DNA of 64,000 nt, from contig NC_060213.1 in assembly GCF_021130785.1 (NCBI RefSeq), positions 96,960,501 to 97,024,500 on the forward strand, read 5' to 3'. The notes below the pieces were generated by a model. That model did no database searches. It had not been told where the DNA came from and saw nothing but the letters and a program-made list of their open reading frames with translations. Both the position numbers and the translations under genes were made by a program. Source of the DNA: Homalodisca vitripennis (taxonomy: Eukaryota; Arthropoda; Insecta; Hemiptera; Cicadellidae). This document shows positions 36,667 to 46,267 of this stretch, one piece after another; within the stretch, counting starts at the first letter, position 1, and each line of letters opens with the position of its first letter.

Positions 36667-39600
36667 TCAAATCTTTGAGATAAGACTCGTTCTTCTTAAG
36701 AATTCAAAAAGTTTTACAATGACTGACTCATCATCCCCCAACAGATCGAATAGACTTGCTGGGAGCTGACAAGATCGTCTCTGCATTGTATAATCACGGC
36801 ATTCGACCAAAATATGCTCGACACTCAGAGCCACTCCACAAAACGCACACTCCGGGGGATCCCCGCGGCTCATGAGGTACCCGTGAGTCAGCAGCGTGTG
36901 ACCGATTCGCAACCGACACAACACTACTTCCTCTCTGCGGTTCTCGCGGATGGCTGTCCCCCAGGGAGCTACTGTGTGTTTTATGGCTCTCAGTTTGTTG
37001 CACACCGTCCGAGACCAAGAGTCACCCCAAACTCGTCTTAACTTCTCCTTCACCATTGGCTTTAGGTCTGACTCTGCCACCATAGCAGTAAAAGGAGGAA
37101 GCTCATGAGCACTCCCAGCAGCCCTGTCGGCAAGCTCATTTCCGGGAATTCCCGCGTGACCGGGCACCCACGCCAGAACAACCTGTATATTTTGGACTTG
37201 AAGTCTGTGAATGGCACATCGGATGTCGCGCACAAGGACATGTTTTGGATACATGTCCTTGATTGCTTGCAGACTACTAAGCGAGTCGGAGCAGATGACC
37301 AGCCTTCTGGTCCTGGGGCAGACGATGTTCAATGCTTTAAAAATAGCGGTCAGTTCTGCCGTGTAGACTGACGCTACAGAGGGCAGACAGAATCTATACT
37401 CACGACTCGCCGTTATGAACGCACATCCGGTGCCATCCTCAGACTTAGATCCATCAGTGTAAATTATGTCGCAAGGTGCCCGAGCACTCAAGAGTTCCCG
37501 GAAAGCCTGCGTGAACACTAAATTAGAAGTGCTTCCTTTCTTGTACTTGTGAAGTGACAGGACAACTTCGGGACTTAATACTAACCAGGGAGGAATATCA
37601 CTCTGGTAGCATTGACTTACTTGGTACTCCTCGATACCAAGGTCCGAGAGGAGCACTTTAGCCCTTACTCCAAGGGGAGCTGAGATGTTAGGGCGATTGG
37701 CATAGACTTCGAGCAAGTCACTTTCAAATACGTGTTCATATGCCGGATTTTCGGGCTTGGCTTTAAGGGAGTAAAAATAATTTATGACAAGTTGCTTGCG
37801 TCTCATATCCAGCATTGGTTCACTAGCCTCCGCTAATAAGCTAGGTGTAGGGCTTGAACGAAAAGCTCCAGTAGCCAACCTGATCGCAGAGTGGTGAATC
37901 GAGTCAAGCATTCCTAACGCGCTTGGCCGGGCAGAAGAATAAACCTGAGAACCATAGTCAAGGCACGAACGGACAAAAGCTTTGTAGAAACGCAGCATAC
38001 ATGTCCTGTCCGCGCCCCACTTGGTCCCAGTAAGAACTCGAAGCATATTTAGCCTTTGTAAACATTTTGCCTTGAGAGATTTTAAGTGAGGGATCCATGT
38101 AAGTCGGGAATCAAATGTAAGACCCAAGAATCTCACATTCCGACTTGATGTTATTCGGGATCTGTTCAAGGTAAGTGTCGGTTCTAAATAGTTTCTTAGT
38201 CTGGAGAACGTTATACATTGGGTTTTGGAAGTAGAGAACGAAAATCCCGTCCGCCTACTCCATTCCTCCAGTCGCCTTATGGTTAGCTGCAGGGAACGCT
38301 CCGCCGTAGCAAGTCTTCTTGCAGGGACGTAAACGGCAAAGTCGTCCACAAACAAAGAACAGCGCACAGGACGGCGAACACACGCCGTTATGCCGTTTAT
38401 GGCGACGGCGAATAACGTGCAGCTCAAAACGCTTCCCTGTGGTACCCCGTTCTCCAGATTGCTTGTGCTTGATAGGTTTGTCCCTAGTCTAACCTGAAAT
38501 GTACGGTCAGACATGAACCCCTGAATGAAAGCCAGCATATTACCACTCACTCCCCATGCCTGGAAAGTGTTAATGATGCCTCTCCGCCACGCTGTGTCAT
38601 ATGCCTTTTCCAGATCAAAAAAGACAGCGACTACTTGCTTTCGCTCAAGGAATGCGTCACGTATGGTTGTCTCAAGGGAAACCATGAGGTCCAACGTCGA
38701 TCGTCCTTGGCGAAAGCCGCATTGTTCTCTCGAAAGGAGATTGTTCTTTTCGAGGAACCAGATTAGTCTACGGTTTACCATCCGCTCCAACACCTTAGAA
38801 AGGCAGCTGGTAAGCGAGATGGGCCGGTAGCTAGACGGAGATAGTTTGTCCTGTCCCGGTTTGTATAAGGGGATGACGTGGGATTTACGCCAAGCTAGCG
38901 GGAAAGTTTGTTCCTCAAACACTCTATTGTAGAGCGCTAAGAGGGCCCCCTTACCCTCTGAGGGTAAATGTCTAAGCATGGCATAATGCACGTCATCCGG
39001 ACCAGGAGCAGAGTTGGAAGTACATGACAGTGCGGAGTCCAACTCCTGCATCGAAAAACTTATATTTAAGGGACATGGATTTGGATTGTTGAGTAGTATG
39101 TCTGTTTGTTCAGAATATAGCTTATATCTCAAAAACTCAGGACAGTAAGACGAACTTTTTGAAACCTCCGATATGGAGGAGGCCAACAGGTCGGCAACAT
39201 CCCGGGGATCAGTCACAACGTCTCCGCCCGACTTGAGTCCCAAAATTGGCAAAGGTTGGGGTTTGCCGCATACCGACCTTAACCTTCTCCATACTTCGGC
39301 CTTAGGAGTTGTTCGAGATATTGTGGTCACGAAATTTTGCCATGAGGTTCTTCGGGAATTTCTGAAGACTCGTCGCGTTTTTGCCCTATGGAACCGGTAG
39401 GTTTCAAGATTTTCTTGGGTTGGGCGTTTGTTGAATCTTCGCAGGGCGCGTCTTCGCTCTCGCAATGCTCTCGAACACTCCTCTGTCCACCAAGGAACAT
39501 TTTTTCGTCTTGGTTCGGGTGATGTCTTTGGAATGCTATCCTGAGCTGCAGTTATTATAGAGTTTGTAAAAAGTTCTACTACAGTATTTATGTCCAATGG

Positions 39601-40356
39601 AGTATTTATATCTAGTAATGTAAATTGTTTTTGGAATTTATCCCAGTCACCTTTGTCGAGGATCCATTTTGGTCTTCTAGTGATATTCAACGAAGAATCA
39701 GGTATTTTGATCTGAATTGGGAAGTGATCACTCCCGAATGTATCGGAGAGGACCTCCCAATCGAATCTATGAGCAAGTTCTGGACTGCATATAGATAAAT
39801 CTATAGCAGACCGACCTCCCGTCCTAGGACACAGGTAAGTTGGGGATCCGTCATTAAGGACAAAGATATTGTGATCTCCGAGGACTCTTGCGACCAAGTT
39901 TCCCCTTGGTGTGGAATGGTCTGACCCCCAACTGGAATGGTGGGCATTGAAGTCGCCTAGGAGAAGAAAAGGCTTTGGTAACTGGCCGATCAGTGCCTCG
40001 AGATCACCTTGACAGAGGGTGACTGGGATTGGTGGAAAGTAGACGGTACATATATAAAGTTTAATCGGGACTTGGATTAACACACAAACACATTGGAGAT
40101 TGGAGTGGAGGGGCACCTCAGAGGCACCTAGGGATTCATCCACGAATAGAGCAACGCCACCACAGGCATGCCCGTCGTGAGGGAAATCTTCCCGAAAGAT
40201 GTCAAATCCCCTCAAGGGGGTTTGGCATGCTGGGTGGAGTTTAGTCTCTTGGATGCTAATTACATGAGGTTTTTTGTTTTGTAAAAGATGTTTTACATCT
40301 TCTAAATGTCCGCGATAACCATTAATATTCCACTGGATAATTTTGAATTCGTTCAT
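36667..40356 (-). CDS. LINE ORF2: endonuclease, reverse transcriptase, RNase H
   Basis: 1229 residues, start ATG 40356. The endonuclease (about 1-220) shows N10 in QWNINGY, E37 in IQETKL, D135/N137 in GDFNAHH, D186 in SAIDLSIC and D210-H211 in GSDHFP, so all expected active-site positions are present. The reverse transcriptase (about 440-760) has SSYRPISLTSCLSKVLERM (508-526), motif A FFDLEKAYDTAW with D581, GVPQGSVLS (637-645), catalytic FVDD with D671/D672, and FLGLTFDSRLTW. RNase H (about 962-1080) has D968 (YTDGS), E1001 (YTAEL), D1024 (CSDS) and D1077 (ELADRAA). A C-terminal CAFC...H...C segment (1170-1186) is a possible zinc site. The protein nicks target DNA, copies the RNA and can degrade RNA in hybrids. 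Every key residue is intact. Confidence 0.95.
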   Translation of the reverse strand: MNEFKIIQWNINGYRGHLEDVKHLLQNKKPHVISIQETKLHPACQTPLRGFDIFREDFPHDGHACGGVALFVDESLGASEVPLHSNLQCVCVLIQVPIKLYICTVYFPPIPVTLCQGDLEALIGQLPKPFLLLGDFNAHHSSWGSDHSTPRGNLVARVLGDHNIFVLNDGSPTYLCPRTGGRSAIDLSICSPELAHRFDWEVLSDTFGSDHFPIQIKIPDSSLNITRRPKWILDKGDWDKFQKQFTLLDINTPLDINTVVELFTNSIITAAQDSIPKTSPEPRRKNVPWWTEECSRALRERRRALRRFNKRPTQENLETYRFHRAKTRRVFRNSRRTSWQNFVTTISRTTPKAEVWRRLRSVCGKPQPLPILGLKSGGDVVTDPRDVADLLASSISEVSKSSSYCPEFLRYKLYSEQTDILLNNPNPCPLNISFSMQELDSALSCTSNSAPGPDDVHYAMLRHLPSEGKGALLALYNRVFEEQTFPLAWRKSHVIPLYKPGQDKLSPSSYRPISLTSCLSKVLERMVNRRLIWFLEKNNLLSREQCGFRQGRSTLDLMVSLETTIRDAFLERKQVVAVFFDLEKAYDTAWRRGIINTFQAWGVSGNMLAFIQGFMSDRTFQVRLGTNLSSTSNLENGVPQGSVLSCTLFAVAINGITACVRRPVRCSLFVDDFAVYVPARRLATAERSLQLTIRRLEEWSRRTGFSFSTSKTQCITFSRLRNYLEPTLTLNRSRITSSRNVRFLGLTFDSRLTWIPHLKSLKAKCLQRLNMLRVLTGTKWGADRTCMLRFYKAFVRSCLDYGSQVYSSARPSALGMLDSIHHSAIRLATGAFRSSPTPSLLAEASEPMLDMRRKQLVINYFYSLKAKPENPAYEHVFESDLLEVYANRPNISAPLGVRAKVLLSDLGIEEYQVSQCYQSDIPPWLVLSPEVVLSLHKYKKGSTSNLVFTQAFRELLSARAPCDIIYTDGSKSEDGTGCAFITASREYRFCLPSVASVYTAELTAIFKALNIVCPRTRRLVICSDSLSSLQAIKDMYPKHVLVRDIRCAIHRLQVQNIQVVLAWVPGHAGIPGNELADRAAGSAHELPPFTAMVAESDLKPMVKEKLRRVWGDSWSRTVCNKLRAIKHTVAPWGTAIRENRREEVVLCRLRIGHTLLTHGYLMSRGDPPECAFCGVALSVEHILVECRDYTMQRRSCQLPASLFDLLGDDESVIVKLFEFLRRTSLISKI

Positions 40357-40363
40357 GTTTTAT

Positions 40364-41806
40364 TTAACTGTATGTAATTTTCTGTCTGTTTTTATTTTTA
40401 TTAAGTTTAAATGTGCCTTGGGTTGTTTCAAATTCCGATCGAAGCAGAAGGTCATCCCCCATCTCATTCTCATCAACTATGGAAAGTTGAGAGGAGCAGG
40501 GAGTGGGGGGTGAACCAGTGCTTCCCTTTGATCTCGCCTGAGCTTTCGTTCGGATTTGGGTCTTAAGTCTCTCTTGGAGAGACTTTCTTTCCTCCGCCGT
40601 TTTGGAATGGACATATGGTCGTTCTTTTCCTTTAGCGGGTGCCACAGACACAGATACTGGCCTGGGAATGGTTCCTGTTTGTTTAGGGGGTCCCTTTGCT
40701 ACGGGGGCAGAAGTCGTATGACTACTCGCTTGTGTTTGCGGCAAGGCCTTGGCACTCAACTGCTGCACCAAGGCAGCAACCTGTTGAGTGAGTTCTCGTA
40801 CCATGCCCTCTAGAGCGGAGCAGGAGGAGCACTGTGCGGGCTGGGCTGGAGGAGCAGAAGCAGCCTGAGAGTAGGAGATGTCTTTTCTTGGAGTTTGTCC
40901 AACCCGTCTCCTATACTCCCTACGGGCGTCGCCAAAAGACAGTTTTTCTAGTGTTACTAATTTCAATATCTCTTTCTCCTCCAAATAAATCTTGCAACTG
41001 CGAGAGCTTGAAGAGTGCTTGCCTTTACAGTTCACACAGTGCTCTTCTCCGCTTGTACAATCTTTGTCATTGTGGCCACTTTGACCACATCGGCTACATG
41101 TCTCTAAGCCGGTGCATATTTTGCTCGAATGTCCGAAACGCTGGCATCTGAAACATCTTTGGGGATTTCTGAAGTAAGGTTTAACTTGAAGAGAAAGGTA
41201 TCCTGCTCTAATCGTGGCTGGTGGGTGAGGGAGGGCGAAGGTCAAAATATGACCTGGTGTGGGTGTTGGTACACCATTCTCAACCCTCGTTATTCTCACC
41301 ACATCAGTGACGAGAGAATCCTTTAACTCTTCCTTCAGTTCCGCTTCTGAGCAACACAGCATCTCGCGACTGAAAACTATTCCTTTACTGGAATTTAGCG
41401 ATTCATGAGGCTGTACAGTAATTTCTACCTGATCGTAAAAATTTTTCATGGAGAGGAACTTCTGAGCTTGTAGAGCGTTCACCGCCTCAACCAGGATAGT
41501 TCCGTTACGAAGTTTCCTGACCGATAACGGCGAACCGCCTGCTCCGACTAATGCCTTGTTGATCACAAAAGGACTTACTTTGGACAGATTTTCGCTCTCG
41601 TTTTTGTGTTTAAACACAAGGAATAGTGGCGTTGGAAGATACTGTTTGTTTGTGTTACTATTACTTAATTTCATTTGCTTATTATTTTCTTCTCCATCTT
41701 CAGATTCTGAAGAGTGGGGACGTTTTTTGTCTAAATCATCGATTGATTCTCTTATTACTACTCGTGTGTTTTGCCCGTAGGGTAGGGATTCATTGCCCAC
41801 ATCCAT
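40364..41806 (-). CDS. LINE ORF1: nucleic-acid-binding gag-like protein
   Basis: 480 residues, start ATG 41806. After a charged N-terminus (1-55) comes an RRM-like/PRE_C2HC-type region (about 60-135; LFLVFKHKN, GTILVEAVNALQAQKFLS). Then there are three zinc knuckles: C218-C221-H226-C231, C237-C240-H245-C250 (both CX2CX4HX4C) and a variant C257-C260-H264-C271 (CX2CX3HX6C). The C-terminal half is Pro/Gln/Ser-rich and basic, with a short Gln-rich heptad-like piece (about 330-352). ORF1 proteins of this group coat the element RNA. The stop TAA (40366-40364) lies 7 nt before the ORF2 start, so ORF2 may be reached by termination and reinitiation. Confidence 0.92.
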   Translation of the reverse strand: MDVGNESLPYGQNTRVVIRESIDDLDKKRPHSSESEDGEENNKQMKLSNSNTNKQYLPTPLFLVFKHKNESENLSKVSPFVINKALVGAGGSPLSVRKLRNGTILVEAVNALQAQKFLSMKNFYDQVEITVQPHESLNSSKGIVFSREMLCCSEAELKEELKDSLVTDVVRITRVENGVPTPTPGHILTFALPHPPATIRAGYLSLQVKPYFRNPQRCFRCQRFGHSSKICTGLETCSRCGQSGHNDKDCTSGEEHCVNCKGKHSSSSRSCKIYLEEKEILKLVTLEKLSFGDARREYRRRVGQTPRKDISYSQAASAPPAQPAQCSSCSALEGMVRELTQQVAALVQQLSAKALPQTQASSHTTSAPVAKGPPKQTGTIPRPVSVSVAPAKGKERPYVHSKTAEERKSLQERLKTQIRTKAQARSKGSTGSPPTPCSSQLSIVDENEMGDDLLLRSEFETTQGTFKLNKNKNRQKITYS

Positions 41807-42528
41807 AATTAGTAGTATACCAGCGCATCGTGAGTAAAGGTGCAGGCCGAGACACCGGGAACGGGTATACCCTAGGGTACCTGTCAGCCGTAGCTTGGCA
41901 GGCAGCCCTACCCCAGTTCCCCGGGGCCCGGTGTTATCTCGTTTAACCGAGCCGGGAATTCACGCACGGCTCGGGCTCGCACGTGGCAACAGAAATCTCC
42001 GACATATCTGTCCATTACTCACTTCCTGACCAGGGACCGAAGTGGCTGGCACCAGGGTTCATGTATATCGTTATGCCTCGGCAGAGCTAGCTCACATCAG
42101 CCTTCTGCTACTACACAGCCCCGAACACGGGCATGCTCGAGGATCTGTGTAGCAGTTCCGGCACTCCCAGCAAACAACAACACGACCCAGTCGGGACAGG
42201 ATTAGGAATTTTCGGTTATATAGGGTGAGGTGCCAGGTTCGGACAATAGTCTGGCACCAGCTCAGGGGTACGAAAGGTCGCCAACCTTAAAGCGTCCGGG
42301 CAGACCGCTCCCCTACGGAGAAAAATGGAAAAAGAAGACAGAACGTGGATAGAAAAGAAGTAAGAAAAAACGAGGGCTGCACAAAGAAAGAAGAAATGCA
42401 GACCATAGAGTAGACCCTGGTACGAAGAGAAGGGACACAGGGTAGGCAGTTTAAGGGATTGGGTAGGAATTAGGGAAGTGGTTAGGCGGGGGGGGGGGGC
42501 AGGCAGTTTAACGTCATACCCAGGACGA
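41807..42528 (-). other. 5' UTR of the I-type LINE with G/C homopolymer
   Basis: 722 bp, markedly GC-richer than the host DNA, with several palindromic GC boxes (for example CCCCGGGGCCCGG near 41919). A run of 12 G (42488-42499; C on the element strand) sits about 29 nt from the element's 5' end. LINEs of this group usually keep an internal promoter here; I see no single promoter motif I can name. Confidence 0.65.
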
Positions 42529-42541
42529 ACTTTACCTGACC

Positions 42542-42720
42542 ATATCATCGGTATAGACTGTAATACTACATATAGTCTACAATACTAATAATACTGTAGT
42601 AATATTTTATATATCCTTACGGAGACCAATCAGTGCTATAGACTGTAACAGATAGACTAACTGACCACATAACAACATTGTTGGTGGTCTTGTAAAGGTT
42701 AAGGACAGTTTTTCTGATTC
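42542..42720. repeat. Satellite-like repeat, right block
   Basis: Continues the unit interrupted by the full-length LINE: ATATCATCGGTATAGACTG, then TACGGAGACCAATCAGTG, TATAGACTGTAACAGATAGA and TTGGTGGTCTTGTAAAGGT. It decays after about 42720. Confidence 0.65.
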
Positions 42721-44024
42721 AATGTCAATTAACATCTCTACCTTTATAAATGCCAATTCAAGTAGCACAGTGCTTCTAGCAATCATCCTGGTCAACAATG
42801 CCTATGTTTGCTTTTTATATTGAGACAAGTACGGTAACAGTTCATTTATTTGTCTAATTGTAACTTTATTCAGTACCAGTACTGCACATATTGATAGTTG
42901 TGTGAACATGTAGTGTCTTTCATTTTGTGTCCTGTAAAAGGGATGTTTTAAGAAGAAAGATCCAATGAAATCTTAACAAGTGAGCATGTAGATAATTTAA
43001 AATGTATGGGAAGAGGTTGTCTAATGATAATGATGGCTCAAAGCTACCATTCAGCCAAGCCATTGGCAGCAGTGTTTGGTGTGTACAGACAAAAACAATC
43101 TGCCTGTTAAACCTTTTTTTTCTTTGTCAGATTATCTGACAGATTACAGAAGACTAAACAGAAATCAGATCAGAAAAACCAAACTTTTTACATTTTTTCA
43201 TGTGTGTGTGTATATACCTTTTATGCTGTAAAATGTAACAGATGCTTCTGAGGAGAGGTTAAAAAATGAAAAGGAGAAAAAAAATAATAAAAAGTAAAAT
43301 AATTGAGTTACTGTATTTTTATCCAATAATTAATTTTGAATATAAATTTTCTTCAACTTTAAGATGTAGTGCCTAATATGATAGTAATTTAGTAATCTGA
43401 ACTGATAAGTATGTAGGGAAGGTTGCTGAGGCAAGAGTGACAAGTGTTACAAAGTGTGAAGCAGTACTGTAGTAGAGTGCTTAACCTAATGTTATAATAC
43501 GAATATGTTACACCTGAAAAGAGGCCAGAAACTAGTTTTTGAAGCTTTGTATTTATGTTATAACACATAAAGTAATTATGACAATTTGATCATTGTTAAA
43601 TGAACTTTGCACAAAGAAAAAAGCTCATCAAAACTGAAAGCATACATCTGTTTATAAATTGTAGAATGCCTAGTCCTCATGTTTGTATATTGATTACAAT
43701 TTTGGACCTTACTTGTGATACACTAATGGCAATAATTATTAAACTGCATGTCACGAAAGGTTAGGATGCATCATTTAGATGGCCGTCAAAACAAAAATAA
43801 GATTATGAACCTTGGGTTGAATAACACTATTGTTAAAAATTATATTAATTTCACTTTTGCATTATGTGACTAAACTTCAATTATCCCTGGCTTTATAAAA
43901 AAGCATCAGGGTTTTCCAAATATTCAACAGTGATGATTATCTGAAAAATATTCACTAGAGGAATTTTTTTGGAGATTTTCCAATCTCCAGTAATATGAGA
44001 AATGACTATATGATTCTTTATATC
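42721..44024. other. No gene recognised
   Basis: AT-rich sequence, stops in all frames, no element ends seen. Confidence 0.45.
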
Positions 44025-44090
44025 GCAGAACAATAGCAAATGCCTTGTTCCTTCACAATCCCTCATTGTCAAAACAAACTTGAAATAAAC
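44025..44090 (+). repeat. Diverged Penelope-tail-like fragment
   Basis: GAACAATAGCAAATGCC, GTTCCTTCACAATCC and CAAAACAAACTTGAAATAAAC follow the order of the tail at 19742-19817 (GAACAATGGCAAATTTCC ... TTTCCTTCACAATCC ... AAATAAACTTC). The segment between is shortened. Short and diverged, so tentative. Confidence 0.4.
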
Positions 44091-44628
44091 AATTAACTAG
44101 TAGTGATGATCATCTAAATATTTACCAGTAATGCTGAGGTAAGTCTTTAATCAGCACAATAATAATCTTCTTTTTCTTTATAATTTAGCACCCGGTTCTA
44201 AATTATAGAGAATAAATTCTGTTTTTCCATTTATCTGTCCTACATACATCACTGTATTTACTTATATTACTTATTAAAATTTTTTTTAAATCATGTATTT
44301 ATACCATATATTGTTAAATTATGTTAATATTTTAAATTTTGACTAAGTTATTTAATTGTTAAAACTGGATTTAGTTTTTAAGGTTTAGGTTAAGATAAGT
44401 TGAAAATGTCACTAGGTATATCTTTGATATAAATGTAAGACGGAAATTTAACAATAAAGAATTTTGAATTAATACAGTTGTTATTAATATTTTTTAATTA
44501 TAAATCAATAGCTTAAATAAAATAATATAATGTTTTGACAATAATTCTAAAATATATCTTTTACTACGAAGATCATATATTTTTAAAGTAAATGTGTTCA
44601 GTATAATTGAATGTGGAATTATATGTTT

Positions 44629-44694
<66 letters not shown>

Positions 44695-45447
44695 ATTGAG
44701 TTGAATTTAGTTGCCATGATACATAAAATCTAAAATTAATGAAAGAAGTAACAAAACCAATGCACTTAAATGCTTGGGAATTACTTTATAAGAACACCTC
44801 ATTAATAATGAAGAAAGCCTTATTGAAAATGTAATTACACTTTCTTCTCAATTTATTAATAAACTAAACTGTAGCTATGTCTAATTTTTCGTACTGGCTG
44901 AAATATTTCAAAATTTTTGTGCATATTTACAAGTGTGGTTTTTTAGTAACGTTTGGTTTTGATAGGTCAAAAAATTATATTGCAAAGTGTTGTTTTACTA
45001 CCTGTATTCACTATAAATTACTTGTATATTTTAAGTTATGAACGATCTACCTGGACAATTTTATACTACTAATGAATGTGGATTGAATGGACACAAGAAA
45101 ATCTCAAACACCAATGATTATAAAAAATTGTAATATATTATTTGGTAAATATTACAAAAATAACAATGTTTTATCAACAAATTCATCACTCTTTAGAGTT
45201 AAACACAGCCTAAAAGTTAAGTCTAGACTTCAATCTATGTCTTTAAGAATGTTAGTATTAGAATACAGAGTGTAAGCTTAAAAATCAATTAAAATATACT
45301 AATTGACTCAACATTTTGTTTTTTCTAGCAATATTAGTTCAAGATAATTTATAACAGGCTTGTAAGAGAGTAGACCAGAAGACATATACGGTTTAAAGAA
45401 ACCAGAATAGACTGTTTAAATAAGCTCTAAATAAATCTTAATGGTTA
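44091..45447. other. AT-rich spacer with (AT)n microsatellite
   Basis: Contains an uninterrupted (AT)n tract of 60 bp at 44631-44690. Around 44750-44880 a frame reads KCLGITL then a stop and EHLIN, reminiscent of the LINE 'CLGI.LDE.L' motif, but too degraded to call. Confidence 0.5.
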
Positions 45448-46265
45448 ATTGAGGCGGTAGCTGCTAGAAGGGCCTATCTCGAGATGGGCCCTTTTTGCGG
45501 AGATCGCTTATATTTTTTCTCCATATGTTTAAGTATAACCTCTATCTCACTCATTCAAATATTCCTCTTTGTTGTCAAGATAAACCTATTTAAACGTCTA
45601 TGTGTCGAGAGGCCCTTCTAGCATAGACAAATGGTGGCATCAGCTGGCTGTGTGTTTGTGTTTTCTGCTGTACAATATAACCTCACTTCTTGTTGTTTTG
45701 TATTGTGATTGTGTAGCTTACAAGTAGTATTTGAGTTTTTTTATTTAGATTGGTGTTAGATACTGAAGAAATGAGTCGTGAACTTCTTTTGAAATTTAAC
45801 TCAAAAGGTGTAAAGAGAAAAGTAGTTAGCACTGAACAGTGGGAACAGTTACGCTATTCTCACACACTAATTTTAACATTAAAATGTGTTTAGGTTGTAT
45901 CATGTTAATAAAGAATTATGTTGATGTAAATTATTGCTTTGTTTTATTTTGTCTGAACTAGAAAGGCCCCTAATATTAGGTTAGAAAATTATTTTTTTTT
46001 ATTTAACCTTTGTACCGTTATGTGACGCTAAAAAACAGCATGCCGATGTAGGGTTTTATTACTGCTGGTAGTAGGGTTAATAAAAGTAATTAAACTCAGT
46101 TACATTGTGGAAATATAAAAAAGAAATCTGTTTGTAAAATAAAAAATATAATAGGTGAATAAATTATCAAAATAAATGGCTTTTATCCAATAGTAAACAT
46201 TTAAATGCAGTTTTCTCAAAACATGGTTTTTTGAGATAGGCTCTTCTAGCAGCTACCGCCTCAAT
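45448..46265. mobile_element. Non-autonomous DNA transposon, TA duplication
   Basis: The 818-bp element begins ATTGAGGCGGTAGCTGCTAG and ends in its inverted copy, with about 35-bp inverted repeats flanked by TA (45446-45447 and 46266-46267). A third inverted copy of the AGAAGGGCC part lies inside at 45604-45624, giving a short 5' hairpin. A 40-codon frame (45771-45893) starts MSRELLLKFNSKGVKRKVVS, basic and protein-like, possibly the truncated N-terminus of the parent transposase. The family is not identified. Confidence 0.78.
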
Positions 46266-46267
46266 TA

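Larger units (their letters stand above)
36242..42528 (-). mobile_element. Apparently full-length I-type LINE (6287 bp)
   Basis: The element lies between perfect direct repeats ACTTTACCTGACC (36229-36241 and 42529-42541). It reads on the minus strand: 5' UTR (722 bp), ORF1, a 7-nt gap, ORF2, 3' UTR and a 16-nt A-rich tail (T run at 36242-36257). Both frames are open. ORF1 has zinc knuckles; ORF2 has an apurinic-type endonuclease, reverse transcriptase with FVDD, and RNase H. The presence of RNase H and the motif style (FFDLEKAYDT, LFVDD) point to the I group (I/Nimb-like) rather than Jockey. An intact structure and perfect duplication imply recent insertion and possible activity. Confidence 0.92.

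Noticed and set aside
36814..41808. Several 60-105-codon plus-strand frames opposite the LINE
   Set aside because: They are antisense shadows of the GC-rich ORF1 and ORF2 and have no features of their own.
44741..45000. Possible LINE text (KCLGITL, stop, EHLIN)
   Set aside because: Only one short motif matches and no neighbouring domain is readable; too degraded to call.
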